NCBI GenBank assembly: GCA_947074275.1
Contig: CAMTPA010000024.1
Coordinates: forward strand, 1-41,518
Direction: 5' to 3'
Source of the DNA: an uncultured Bacteroides sp.
GTDB lineage: Bacteria; Bacteroidota; Bacteroidia; Bacteroidales; Bacteroidaceae
DNA: 41,518 bases
The notes below the pieces were generated by a model. The model was given only the letters and a program-made list of their open reading frames with translations. It was not told the origin of the DNA and ran no database searches. The translations under genes were made by a program, and so were the position numbers. This document shows, piece after piece, positions 11,251 through 20,576 of this stretch (positions within the stretch are counted from its first letter, which is position 1; each line of letters begins with the position of its first letter).

Positions 11251-14025
11251 ATGAAGAAACTTCTTTTCATTGCATTTATATTTATGTCACAGTTGCTTGT
11301 TGCCCAAGAAACCCTCTGTTTTTACCTATCGGGCAAAGATAAAGACACCACTGTGAAATGGGATTTTATGTGCACCTCTGGTCGCAACAGCAACCGTTGG
11401 AGTAAAATCCCTGTGCCATCCTGCTGGGAAATGCACGGTTTCGGCACCTTTTATTACGGATGGGAAGAACCTGAAACATCCGATGAAACTGGTCATTACC
11501 GCCACACCTTTAAAGCCGATAAATTTTGGGAAGGGCAACAGATAGACATTATTTTCGAAGCCTCGATGACCGACACAGAAGTCCGCATCAACGGCCAGCT
11601 TGCAGGCGAACCCCACGAAGGTGGCTTCTATCGGTTTAGCTACAACATCACAGACCTCTTGCATTACGGCAAAAAGAATTTGCTCGAAGTCAAAGTAACC
11701 AAATGCCCCACCAACACTTCCATTTATAACGCCGAAAGACAAACCGATTTCTGGTTGTTCGGCGGTATATACCGCCCCGTGTTTTTGGAGATAAAACCCC
11801 AACAGCACATTCAATCCGTTGCCATAGATGCCCAGATGGACGGCAACATCACCGTTCGTCCGTACCTCTTCTCTTCGGCTACCGATGAAGAAGTAACTAT
11901 GTATGTAGAAGAACTCGACGGACGACGTGTATCAGATATTGTAACCGCCACATCCGGAAAAGACCTGCATACACAAGTCAGCGGAATCACCCCTTGGAAT
12001 CAGGAATACCCTTATCTGTATCGCGTGGTAACAGAACTATGGAAAGATAAAAAACTCATCCACCGTGTCAGCGAAAAAGCAGGTTTTCGCACTGTAGAAT
12101 TCCGCAAAAAAGATGGTTTCTATCTCAACGGTCAGCGTATCATCTTTAAAGGCGTAAACCGCCATTGTTTCTGGCCCGAAAGTGGACGCACCCTTTCCCA
12201 TCAAATCGCACTGGACGATGCACTGCTCATTAAAAGTATGAATATGAACGCTGTCCGTATGGCACACTATCCGCCCGATAAAGACTTTTTGGAAATTTGC
12301 GACTCACTCGGTCTACTTGTTATAAACGAACTCTGCAGCTGGCAAAAGAAATACGATACCCCAACCGCACGCCGCTTGGTGAAATCAATGGTAGAACGCG
12401 ACCGCAACCATCCCTCCATCATCATTTGGGCCAACGGTAACGAAGGTGGATGGAATACCGACGTGGATGATAGCTACCCTCTCTACGATCTTCAGAACCG
12501 CTTTGTGATACACCCTTGGGAACGCTTCCGTGGTACTGACACCAAGCACTATCCCGATTACAACTACGTAGTCAACTCTACCCTATATGACACTGACATT
12601 TACTTCCCTACCGAATTTATGCACGGTCTTTTCGATGGTGGTAACGCTGCCTCTCTACGCGATTTTTGGGAAGTAATGATGAAACACCGCGCCCCTGCCG
12701 GCGGTTTTCTATGGGCCTTGCTCGACGAAGGAATAGTACGCAACGACCAAAACAACCGCATAGATTGTAAAGGCGATTTAGCCCCCGATGGTATCGTAGG
12801 GCCTTATCGACAGAAAGAAGGAAGCTATTACGCCATCAAAGAAATCTGGTCGCCCCTGCAAATATTAAACCAAGCCATTTCCGAAAACTGGAACGGCAAT
12901 CTGCTCATCGAAAACCAATATATGTTCACCAACCTGGCCGACTGTGGGTTGTCATACCGCCTTGTCGATATAGAGACTTCGAACGACGGGAAATTCTTAG
13001 CAGAATGTCGCCACGAAAGAACGCTTCCCACATTTGAACTTAAACCTGGAGAGCGAAGAAATATTAATTTGGACTTGCCTACGAATTGGCAACAGAACGA
13101 TATCCTATACGTCACCGCCACCAACCCACAAGGAGACGAGATTTACACATGGAGTTGGCCACTTCACCGCATCGACACGTCGTTGCGAAACGACGTGTTA
13201 CTGCGTCAACTCTGTTCGCCAGCAGTTTCTGAATCGCCGCAGGCAAACCATCGCAACAACGTGGATGTACAGGAGACCGATACCCACTTACACATAACCC
13301 ACGGTCATACCCGTTTCACGTTCTGCAAGTCCACTGGGCTGCTCGAAAACGTGGAGACTCCGAACGGGCCAATCTCCCTTAATGATGGTCCTGTTGTCGT
13401 TACCTCCACTAACACATTAAAAGAATTGGTACACTATCCCGATGGCGACAATTATATCATAGAACCTCGCTTTGTCGATAGCCAGTGGATGAAATGGGTG
13501 TTCGCCCCCAACGAACCGCCTCGTTTCGACTATTCTTTCCACGTAAAAGGCGAAACCGACTACATTGGTATCGGCATAAACTACCCTGAAGAAAAGATAC
13601 AGGCTATGGAGTGGATAGGTGAAGGGCCCTACCGCGTATGGAAGAACCGCATGGAAGGCACTACCTTTGGCTGCTGGTTCAAAGAATATAACAATACCAT
13701 TACAGGCGAATCGTGGGAATACCCAGAGTTTAAAGGCTATCACGCTGATTGCCGGGCAGTCACCCTACACACTGATGAAGGAAGTTTCAGTATGATATCC
13801 AGCAAAACCAACCTGTTTTTCCAAATGCTCAAACCCTACCGAGCACAAGCAGCTGGAAACGATAATACCGCCCCTCCATTTCCCGAAACAAACATCGGAT
13901 TTATGCACGCCATACCGCCCATCGGCACCAAGTTTCAGAAACCAGAACAATTAGGACCTTCTGGACAGAAAAACATACAGTTGAACTGGGCACCGATAAC
14001 AGGAAGTATTTGGTTTATATTTTAA
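11251..14025 (+). CDS. GH2 family glycoside hydrolase
   Basis: A 924-residue GH2 enzyme with a signal peptide (MKKLLFIAFIFMSQLLVAQ). The jelly-roll domain includes IPVPSCWEMHGFGTFYYG. The barrel holds RMAHYPPDKDFLEICD, the acid/base Glu398 in IIWANGNEGGW, a probable nucleophile Glu455 in FPTEFMHG, and GGFLWALLDEG. WANGNE instead of the usual WSLGNE and the early sequence divergence set it apart from LacZ-like members; the preferred sugar (galactose, glucuronic acid, arabinose or other) cannot be read from sequence. It follows the preceding GH2 by 5 bp and precedes GH31 by 21 bp, so the three form one transcription unit aimed at one glycan. Confidence 0.88.
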   Translation: MKKLLFIAFIFMSQLLVAQETLCFYLSGKDKDTTVKWDFMCTSGRNSNRWSKIPVPSCWEMHGFGTFYYGWEEPETSDETGHYRHTFKADKFWEGQQIDIIFEASMTDTEVRINGQLAGEPHEGGFYRFSYNITDLLHYGKKNLLEVKVTKCPTNTSIYNAERQTDFWLFGGIYRPVFLEIKPQQHIQSVAIDAQMDGNITVRPYLFSSATDEEVTMYVEELDGRRVSDIVTATSGKDLHTQVSGITPWNQEYPYLYRVVTELWKDKKLIHRVSEKAGFRTVEFRKKDGFYLNGQRIIFKGVNRHCFWPESGRTLSHQIALDDALLIKSMNMNAVRMAHYPPDKDFLEICDSLGLLVINELCSWQKKYDTPTARRLVKSMVERDRNHPSIIIWANGNEGGWNTDVDDSYPLYDLQNRFVIHPWERFRGTDTKHYPDYNYVVNSTLYDTDIYFPTEFMHGLFDGGNAASLRDFWEVMMKHRAPAGGFLWALLDEGIVRNDQNNRIDCKGDLAPDGIVGPYRQKEGSYYAIKEIWSPLQILNQAISENWNGNLLIENQYMFTNLADCGLSYRLVDIETSNDGKFLAECRHERTLPTFELKPGERRNINLDLPTNWQQNDILYVTATNPQGDEIYTWSWPLHRIDTSLRNDVLLRQLCSPAVSESPQANHRNNVDVQETDTHLHITHGHTRFTFCKSTGLLENVETPNGPISLNDGPVVVTSTNTLKELVHYPDGDNYIIEPRFVDSQWMKWVFAPNEPPRFDYSFHVKGETDYIGIGINYPEEKIQAMEWIGEGPYRVWKNRMEGTTFGCWFKEYNNTITGESWEYPEFKGYHADCRAVTLHTDEGSFSMISSKTNLFFQMLKPYRAQAAGNDNTAPPFPETNIGFMHAIPPIGTKFQKPEQLGPSGQKNIQLNWAPITGSIWFIF

Positions 14026-14046
14026 ATCTATCATCAATGAAATAAT

Positions 14047-16440
14047 ATGAAAAAGTATTTATCTAAAAGAATGTTCTTCTTGCTGTTTATCGCAACTCTT
14101 TTTACAGTAGGAAAAATCCAGGCGCAAACCTATCAGCGTACTCCGCAAGGTGTAAAAAGTACCATACAAGGCACCCATATCGAAATCAGTTTCTTTACCC
14201 CATCCACCGTAAGAATCTTAAAACACCCCGAAGAATGGAGTTATACCAAAGAGAGTCTTTCCGTTGTCGGTAAGCCTGAAAATGTAAAGCTATCCGTTGC
14301 TCAAAAAGAGCATAAACTGGTCATTAGAAGCAATCAACTCACCATTAACCTCAATCAGGAAACAGGTCAGATTACCTTTACCTCTCCGTCAGGAATGCCC
14401 CTGTTGAGAGAGCAAGAAAAAGGAACACGCTTCGACGATTTCAATGATGCAGGTGTAAAAACCTTCAGCGTATATCAATCTTTTTCCTTGGAAAACGAAG
14501 AAGCCATCTACGGTCTCGGCCAACTGCAAAATGGCAAGATGTCCCAACGCAATCAAACAAAACGACTGATACAGGACAACCTCGAAGATGTTGTAACCTT
14601 CTTCCAATCCGTAAAAGGATACGGCATTTATTGGGACAATTACTCACCTACGACATTTAAAGACACCCCAGAAGAAACCTCCTTTCTGTCCGAAGTAGGC
14701 GATTGCATCGACTACTATTTTATGTATGGCGGAAACGCAGATGGAGTAGTTGCCCAAATGCGCTATCTCACCGGCCAAGTTCCTATGTTTCCACTGTGGA
14801 CTTATGGCTTTTGGCAGAGTAAAGAACGCTATAAAAGTCAAAAAGAAATAGTAGGCGTAGTACAAAAATACCGCGAACTGGGCATCCCCCTCGACGGCAT
14901 TATTCAAGATTGGAGATACTGGGGTAATAACTACCTTTGGAATGCTATGGACTTTCTGAACGAAGAATTCCCCGACCCTAAAAAGATGATGGAAGATATA
15001 CATAGCCAAAATGCCCATATCATTATCTCCATTTGGTCAGCTTTCGGCCCCCAAACCAAAGCTTATCGCGAGCTCGACAAGGGTAATATGCTCTTTAACT
15101 TCAAAACCTGGCCTGAATCTGGTTCCACAAAATGGCCACCCAATATGGATTATCCATCTGGAGCACGCGTATACGACGCGTATAATCCAAAAGCCCGTGA
15201 CATCTATTGGAAATACCTGAATGAAAACCTACTCCCACTTGGTATAGACGGCTGGTGGATGGACTCTACCGAACCCGACCATTTTCACCCCACATCGACC
15301 GATATGGATACCCAAACCTATCTCGGTTCTTTTCGCAAAGTGCGCAACGCCTACCCTCTGATGACAGTAGGCGGAGTATACGAACATCAACGCACCGTTA
15401 CCTCGGACAAACGCGTCTTTATCCTCACCCGGTCAGCATTTGCTGGTCAACAACGCTACGGTGCCAACACCTGGACAGGAGACGTTACCGCTTCATGGGA
15501 CGTACTTGAGAAACAAATACCTGCTGGGTTAAACTTCTCTCTATGCGGCATTCCACACTGGAACAGCGACATAGGCGGATTCTTCCTATGGAAATATCCG
15601 TTGATGCTGGACGACCCAGATTATAGAGAACTCTACACCCGTTGGATTCAATTTGGCGCATTCTGCCCTATGATGCGCTCGCACGGAGAAGGTGCCCCAA
15701 GAGAAATCTATCAGTTTGGTGAAAAAGGTCAACCTATATACGATGCTATTGCCAAGTATATAAATTTGCGTTACAGCCTATTGCCCTATATCTATACGAC
15801 CTCTTGGGAAGTAACAGCCCATCAGTCGACCTTTATGCGCGCCTTGATGATGGATTTCGCAAAAGACAAAAACGTATGGAACATCCACAACCAATATATG
15901 TTTGGTAAATCACTGCTGGTATGCCCTGTTACCCAGCCTATGTACACCACGATAAATGCCGATTCCCTCCGTGCAGAAGATTTTAGCACTGTTAAATCTA
16001 CTCGGATATACCTGCCCAAAGGCATAGATTGGTATGATTTCTGGACTAACCAAAGGCAAACTGGGGGACAATACATACAGAAAGATACACCTATCGACAT
16101 TATGCCGCTATACGTAAAAGCCGGCTCTATCCTGCCAATAGGACCCGAAGTGCAATACACCACAGAAAAGCAATGGGATAACCTCGAAGTACGGATATAC
16201 ACTGGAAGCAATGGAGAGTTTACATTGTATGAAGATGAAAACGATAACTACAACTACGAAAACGGCATATACAGTACAATCGCAATGAAATGGAACGACC
16301 GCACACGTACCTTCACCATTGAGTCCCGAAAAGGCGAGTTTGAAGGTATGCCGAAAGAACGGAAATTTAATATCCTAACCACAGATGGCATAACTAAAAC
16401 CGTTAATTATAACGGCAAAAAAACAGTTGTTAAATTATAG
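14047..16440 (+). CDS. GH31 alpha-xylosidase/alpha-glucosidase
   Basis: A 797-residue GH31 enzyme with a signal peptide ending near IQA (residue 26). An N-terminal galactose-mutarotase-like beta-sandwich is followed by the barrel with IIQDWRYWG, nucleophile Asp406 in GWWMDSTEPD, acid/base Asp479 in TWTGDV, then SDIGGFF and the C-terminal beta domains. The WMDSTEPD context and the neighbouring GH2, GH3 and GH5 genes favour alpha-xylosidase acting on xyloglucan oligosaccharides. It is shorter than characterised Bacteroides xyloglucan GH31 enzymes carrying a PA14 insert, and no such insert is evident here. The deacetylase gene originally began 46 bp after its stop, before the IS insertion. Confidence 0.92.
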   Translation: MKKYLSKRMFFLLFIATLFTVGKIQAQTYQRTPQGVKSTIQGTHIEISFFTPSTVRILKHPEEWSYTKESLSVVGKPENVKLSVAQKEHKLVIRSNQLTINLNQETGQITFTSPSGMPLLREQEKGTRFDDFNDAGVKTFSVYQSFSLENEEAIYGLGQLQNGKMSQRNQTKRLIQDNLEDVVTFFQSVKGYGIYWDNYSPTTFKDTPEETSFLSEVGDCIDYYFMYGGNADGVVAQMRYLTGQVPMFPLWTYGFWQSKERYKSQKEIVGVVQKYRELGIPLDGIIQDWRYWGNNYLWNAMDFLNEEFPDPKKMMEDIHSQNAHIIISIWSAFGPQTKAYRELDKGNMLFNFKTWPESGSTKWPPNMDYPSGARVYDAYNPKARDIYWKYLNENLLPLGIDGWWMDSTEPDHFHPTSTDMDTQTYLGSFRKVRNAYPLMTVGGVYEHQRTVTSDKRVFILTRSAFAGQQRYGANTWTGDVTASWDVLEKQIPAGLNFSLCGIPHWNSDIGGFFLWKYPLMLDDPDYRELYTRWIQFGAFCPMMRSHGEGAPREIYQFGEKGQPIYDAIAKYINLRYSLLPYIYTTSWEVTAHQSTFMRALMMDFAKDKNVWNIHNQYMFGKSLLVCPVTQPMYTTINADSLRAEDFSTVKSTRIYLPKGIDWYDFWTNQRQTGGQYIQKDTPIDIMPLYVKAGSILPIGPEVQYTTEKQWDNLEVRIYTGSNGEFTLYEDENDNYNYENGIYSTIAMKWNDRTRTFTIESRKGEFEGMPKERKFNILTTDGITKTVNYNGKKTVVKL

Positions 16441-16449
16441 TACAATGTA

Positions 16450-16471
16450 GAGATGCAACGCCTTGCGCCTC
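16450..16471. repeat. Short intergenic hairpin (REP-like)
   Basis: GAGATGCAA (16450-16458), loop CGCC, TTGCGCCTC (16463-16471) form a nine-position stem with one mismatch and one G-T pair. The GAGAyGCAA...TTGCGyCTC pattern resembles small dispersed hairpin repeats found in many bacterial intergenic regions. It lies between the GH31 stop codon and the original start of the deacetylase gene. There is no T-tract, so it is not a strong terminator. Confidence 0.45.
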
Positions 16472-16495
16472 ATAATAATAAAAAATATGATAAAA

Positions 16496-17878
16496 CAATA
16501 GTTCGGTAATTTTTAATTCAAGTGTTTATAAATCAATGGATTATGTTGATAAGTTGTCATAAAAAAAGAAAGGTTAAGTAGTTGATTATTAGTAACTTTA
16601 TAGTTATCTGACGACTATAAATTACTACGTTGAAATCAAGCATACTTAACCAATATATGGATATCTGTGGAGATATTCTTTCGAGAATGGACACGAAGTT
16701 AAACAAAAGTTTTAGCACTTTCTTAATTGAGACGCTAATGTTATACATTGTTATACCAAATAAAATCAATTTTCTCCAATTCGGGAGATATAGCGAGTCC
16801 TGTGAACAACGTTTTCGCCAGAACTTCACGAAAGATTTTGATTGGTTGGAATTTAACAGTGAACTTTCAAAAGATATACTTACCGGTAACCGCAAGGCCA
16901 TTGCCATTGATCCTAGCTTTATTACAAAAAGCGGAAAGAAAACTCCATATATCGGACGTTTCTGGTCAGGGTGTAGTGCAAAGACAATGCGCGGGCTTGA
17001 GATTCTTGGTGTTGGGCTAATTGATGCCGACAGCAAGGATTGTGTTTCACTATATACTGTTCAAACGCCAGATTCTAAAACATTGAAAACTGTAAACTGG
17101 ACACTTGTGGATTGGTATCTCTTTGCATTAGATAAAAAGAAGAAGCAACTTCTTAAGCTCTCTAAGCATGTAGTTGCTGATGCCTGGTTTGCAAAATCAA
17201 ATTTTGTAGAAGGCCTCGACAAAATGGGTTTTCGTCTGATATCCAGATTTAGAGATGATGCCAACCTAATGTATTTGACAACTTCTGCAAAGACAGGAAG
17301 AAGAGGGAGGCCTAAGAAATTTGACGGCAAGATTGACTTTGCTAATCTTGATAAATCACGCTTTGAAGAACTTCAGCTCGGTTATGAAGGTAAATTCTAT
17401 ACAGGTGTGGTTCACTCAAAAGCCTTGAATAGAACCGTAAGAATAGTAATTATGTTTGCTAATAATGGCAAAACACATAAGATATATTTCTCAACTGATA
17501 TCTCACTCTCCGGACAGGATATCATTGAACTGTATAAAACTAGATTTCAAATCGAATTCTGTTACCGGGATGCAAAACAGTATACGGGACTGTGCAACAG
17601 TCAAAGCAGAAACGTACAGAAAATGAATTTCAATTATAATGCATCACTTTCTGTCGTTAATATAGTAAAAGCATGGGTTATCAGGAACAACAGACCATAT
17701 TCAATGGTATCTGTTAAAACAATGATGCACAACGCTTTTCTGCTACAAAGATTTATTGCATTGTCTGGTATAAGACCGAACAGAAACTTAAATGACAAAC
17801 TTGTCAAAGAACTCATTGAGTTTGCTGCAATAGCGGCATAACTCGAATATATGTTATTTAATTATTAACGAACTATTG
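16496..17878 (+). mobile_element. Complete IS4-family insertion sequence, 1383 bp
   Basis: The ends are imperfect inverted repeats: the left end CAATAGTTCGGTAATTTTTA and the reverse complement of the right end CAATAGTTCGTTAATAATTA differ at about three of the first 20 positions. The flanks carry a 6 bp direct repeat ATAAAA (16490-16495 and 17879-17884), the target-site duplication. Joining the flanks restores ATG ATA AAA AAA ATA, the natural start of the deacetylase gene, with its ATG at 16487-16489. The element therefore landed immediately after that start codon. One transposase gene occupies it in the same direction as the operon. Intact ends, duplication and frame suggest a recent insertion. 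Confidence 0.9.
16630..17841 (+). CDS. IS4-family DDE transposase
   Basis: A 403-residue transposase with the whole catalytic set: Asp94 (AIDPSFITKSG), Asp184 (VVADAWFAK) and Glu309 within the exact IS4 signature Y-(2)-R-(3)-E-(6)-K (YKTRFQIEFCYRDAK). A Lys/Arg-rich insert near 222-230 (KTGRRGRPKK) precedes the last catalytic block. The start used is TTG at 16630; an ATG at 16657 is an alternative. It cuts and rejoins DNA at the element's inverted repeats. It occupies most of the IS, leaving 134 bp before and 37 bp after it. No frameshift is seen, so it may be active. Confidence 0.9.
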   Translation: MKSSILNQYMDICGDILSRMDTKLNKSFSTFLIETLMLYIVIPNKINFLQFGRYSESCEQRFRQNFTKDFDWLEFNSELSKDILTGNRKAIAIDPSFITKSGKKTPYIGRFWSGCSAKTMRGLEILGVGLIDADSKDCVSLYTVQTPDSKTLKTVNWTLVDWYLFALDKKKKQLLKLSKHVVADAWFAKSNFVEGLDKMGFRLISRFRDDANLMYLTTSAKTGRRGRPKKFDGKIDFANLDKSRFEELQLGYEGKFYTGVVHSKALNRTVRIVIMFANNGKTHKIYFSTDISLSGQDIIELYKTRFQIEFCYRDAKQYTGLCNSQSRNVQKMNFNYNASLSVVNIVKAWVIRNNRPYSMVSVKTMMHNAFLLQRFIALSGIRPNRNLNDKLVKELIEFAAIAA

Positions 17879-18889
17879 ATAAAAAAAATAATTTACTTCT
17901 TACCGCTCTTATTGTCCTTATCTGCCTGTTCACCCAAAAGTACGGATAGCAGTGTGTACGAAATTGCAACCTGGAAAGGTTTTGCTGATGCCGCCATCAA
18001 CTTCACCTTCGATGATGGCTGTCCATACCAATTTACACGAGCTCTACCGATGTTCGATAAATATGATTTTCAGGCAACTTTCTACCTGATACCCGATTGG
18101 GTACAGGCTGAAAGCAAGCCTCTCATACAATCAGCATTGAATACTGGACACGAAGTAGGGAGCCACACCATCTCGCACCCAGGTCTGAGTCAGCTTGATG
18201 ATGACCTGCTACACGCCGAGTTACAGAGTTCTCAAAACAAGTTACAAGAGATGTTCAGTTTCGACCGTTGTCTGACTTTGGCTTACCCTTACTGTATCCC
18301 TGCCAAAGATGGAATTACCAGTGAGTATTACATCGCTGCCCGTGACTGCCGCGGAGTTATTGAAAAGAAAACACCCGATTCTTATTATCACATCAGTTCA
18401 ATTGGATGCGGTAACCTGTCGGATATGAACACATTACCAGCATTTCAGCAGAAATTTATCGAAGCTGCTTCTGTCAACGGTTGGTGCGCATTACTCTTCC
18501 ACGGGTTGGATGATGATGGAAGTCATTCGCCCATAACATCTGAACTACTTGGCGAAATATTGCTTTACCTACACAACAACAATGACCGTTTTTGGGTCAG
18601 TAGTCTACAAAACACAACACTCTATTCCAAAGAACGGGACGCAGCAGTTCTCACAGAAAAAGAAGTAGAGCGCAACCTAATTACATTGAGTTTGACTGAT
18701 GACTTGGACGATGGGACATACAATCATCCGCTTACCATCCGCCGTTCATTACCTCAGAAGTGGAATGGAGTACAGGTCACGCAAAATGATAATGTTGTAT
18801 CCTCAGATATCTTAGAAATCGAAGGGAAAAAGTACATTGTATTCGACGTCATTCCTGATGGAGGGGAAATTGTGCTAAAACGTGTGTAA
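17876..18889 (+). CDS. Lipoprotein polysaccharide deacetylase (NodB/CE4), IS-displaced start
   Basis: A 337-residue lipoprotein (lipobox LSLSAC, Cys18) with a NodB-homology domain: motif 1 FTFDDG (Asp46/Asp47), motif 2 HTISHPG (His97/His101), a motif 3 variant LAYPYC, and a late LLFHG. CE4 enzymes remove acetyl groups from N- or O-acetylated glycans using a metal held by Asp-His-His. Here the consensus motif 3 Gly is Cys, so catalytic competence is uncertain. The original ATG is at 16487, cut off by the IS. The frame now begins at a TTG whose three bases are the last bases of the IS, followed by unchanged codons. Expression would need a promoter inside the IS or read-through. Confidence 0.82.
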   Translation: MIKKIIYFLPLLLSLSACSPKSTDSSVYEIATWKGFADAAINFTFDDGCPYQFTRALPMFDKYDFQATFYLIPDWVQAESKPLIQSALNTGHEVGSHTISHPGLSQLDDDLLHAELQSSQNKLQEMFSFDRCLTLAYPYCIPAKDGITSEYYIAARDCRGVIEKKTPDSYYHISSIGCGNLSDMNTLPAFQQKFIEAASVNGWCALLFHGLDDDGSHSPITSELLGEILLYLHNNNDRFWVSSLQNTTLYSKERDAAVLTEKEVERNLITLSLTDDLDDGTYNHPLTIRRSLPQKWNGVQVTQNDNVVSSDILEIEGKKYIVFDVIPDGGEIVLKRV

Positions 18890-18906
18890 AGTTTCAGTAT
18901 GGCATT

Positions 18907-19013
18907 AACAAAACTTACCCTTTTCCACAACATTCCGAAGGCAGAAGAAAGCCTTCGGGGTTCTTTTCTGAAACATTTTAGCAAAACCATCTCACTTATA
19001 ACTGTTACTTTCG
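18907..19013 (+). promoter_or_regulatory. Weak promoter/operator candidate before BACON-GH5
   Basis: TACTTTCG (19006-19013) differs from TAnnTTTG at one base, and its surroundings (TAACTGTTACTTTCG) resemble the promoter at 24848 (TAACTCTTACTTTTG). AACAAAACTTACCC starts at 18907 and a poorer AACATTCCGA starts at 18929, again 22 bp apart; the latter is 77 bp from the box instead of 67. It may be a diverged third copy of the shared promoter type. A terminator hairpin lies between, so chance similarity is possible. Confidence 0.3.
18935..18968 (+). terminator. Rho-independent terminator after deacetylase
   Basis: A perfect 8 bp stem CCGAAGGC (18935-18942)/GCCTTCGG (18951-18958) with an 8-base A-rich loop is followed by GGTTCTTTTC. 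It lies 46 bp after the deacetylase stop and closes the GH2-GH2-GH31-deacetylase unit. Confidence 0.75.
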
Positions 19014-19057
19014 CCATACCGAACCTATTTATTATTTAAGAATTAAATATTTTACGT

Positions 19058-20500
19058 ATGAAAACACTATTCATTTGTATGATTATGCTTGTCTTTCTGG
19101 CATGTTCCGATAACGAAGAGAAGATAATAAACGTTGATATAGAACAAACATCTTTTACATTCGAACATGAAGGTGGAACGTCTATGCTCAACATCTTTTC
19201 GAACACAGAGGTAACCGTTCAAAGTAGCGAAGCCTGGTGCAAAGTTACTGTTTGCACTTCTATGCCGCCCAATCACAAGTACGAGGTAACGACCGATGCG
19301 AACACATTGCAAGAAGTCAGAAACGCTAAAATTACAGTGACCGCCAATGGGTTCGAGAAAGAGATACCCGTAGAACAAGCTGCTGGCATCGAGACACCCT
19401 CCATTCCCCTACCTGAAAAATATCTGGTGCGAGATAACTTAACCACCCAACAATTGGTCTATGAAATGGGGTTAGGCATCAACCTCGGCAATACTTTAGA
19501 TGCAGTTGGTGATTGGATTAATCCAAGCAATATATCCAACTACGAAACCGCCTGGGGTAGCCCCATCATTACCAAAGAAATGATTGAAGGATATGCCCGG
19601 GCAGGCTACACTTCCATACGATTCCCCGTGAGTTGGAGCAATATGATGATTGTAAACGAGAACTACAAAATTCACCCTTCTTTGATGGATCGTGTGGAAA
19701 CTATCCTGAACTGGATACTTGATAGCGGTATGATAGCCATCATCAACGTGCACCACGAAAATGAATGGGTGGAGAAAGTTCCGACTGACCCCGAAGCCCG
19801 AAAAAAATTCATCTCCGTATGGAAGCAAATATGTCAACGCTTCGAGAAATATGGCGATCATTTGTTATTCGAACCTATGAACGAAATAGGTTACGGCAAT
19901 ATATGGACAGAGTGGATGGGCGGACAGGCCGAGAAAGCCAAAGCCTTTGGATATGTAAACGAACTCAATCAGCTTTTTGTCGACATCGTAAGAGAATCTG
20001 GAGGCAATAATGCCAAACGCCATCTCTTAGTCGAGATTTATAATACCGGACCTGATTATGCTTACGACCCTTACACCGTAATACCTACCGACCCAGCCAA
20101 CCGTTTGGCACTGACCGTACATTATTATGCACCCGCCCTGTTTGCCATACTGGGCAATGGCGAAGATGCCGGATGGGGCATAGGGGTTCCGAGTTGGGGA
20201 ACCCAAAAAGAGTTCAAAGAACTTAACGATTGTATGGAGGCACTGAAGACTAACTGTGTGGACAAAGGCATACCTGTAATTGTAGGTGAATATGCCGCCA
20301 ACGCCAGTGGTCGCACAAAGGAAGTGGTTCGACTGTATTGCGTTTCCGTAACCGAGGCCATCTATTCGCGAGGAATGTGTCCTATGTTGTGGGATGTTCC
20401 AGTAGTAGGACAATATAACCGGTTGACCTGTGAGTTTAATGACCCTATTTTCTTGGAAGAAATGATGGCTATTCCTGCTAAATATCCTCGTAACAAATAA
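19058..20500 (+). CDS. GH5 endo-glucanase/xyloglucanase with BACON domain
   Basis: A 480-residue lipoprotein (lipobox VFLAC, Cys16), so probably anchored to the outer membrane. Residues about 25-110 form a BACON domain (Ig-like; WCKVTV and ITVTANGFEKEIPVEQA are typical), thought to hold the enzyme off the cell surface. The GH5 barrel (about 128-475) shows GINLGNTLDA, INVHHENEW, acid/base Glu276 in FEPMNE and nucleophile Glu411 in VIVGEYAA. The arrangement matches Bacteroides surface endo-xyloglucanases of subfamily GH5_4; the subfamily is inferred by memory of motifs. It would make the first cuts in the polymer backbone. It stands alone between a terminator and a strong hairpin. Confidence 0.9.
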   Translation: MKTLFICMIMLVFLACSDNEEKIINVDIEQTSFTFEHEGGTSMLNIFSNTEVTVQSSEAWCKVTVCTSMPPNHKYEVTTDANTLQEVRNAKITVTANGFEKEIPVEQAAGIETPSIPLPEKYLVRDNLTTQQLVYEMGLGINLGNTLDAVGDWINPSNISNYETAWGSPIITKEMIEGYARAGYTSIRFPVSWSNMMIVNENYKIHPSLMDRVETILNWILDSGMIAIINVHHENEWVEKVPTDPEARKKFISVWKQICQRFEKYGDHLLFEPMNEIGYGNIWTEWMGGQAEKAKAFGYVNELNQLFVDIVRESGGNNAKRHLLVEIYNTGPDYAYDPYTVIPTDPANRLALTVHYYAPALFAILGNGEDAGWGIGVPSWGTQKEFKELNDCMEALKTNCVDKGIPVIVGEYAANASGRTKEVVRLYCVSVTEAIYSRGMCPMLWDVPVVGQYNRLTCEFNDPIFLEEMMAIPAKYPRNK

Positions 20501-20512
20501 CCTTCTCCGTAG

Positions 20513-20542
20513 AGGTGTGTCAAAGAGAGTTTTGACACACCT
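20513..20542 (+). terminator. Strong hairpin after GH5 (probable terminator)
   Basis: AGGTGTGTCAAA (20513-20524) and TTTGACACACCT (20531-20542) form a perfect 12 bp stem with a six-base loop, 12 bp after the GH5 stop codon. No long T-tract follows, so it may act as an mRNA 3' end or processing site instead of a classical terminator. Confidence 0.55.
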
Positions 20543-20576
20543 TCACTCATCTACAAACAACCATATTTGATTCATT

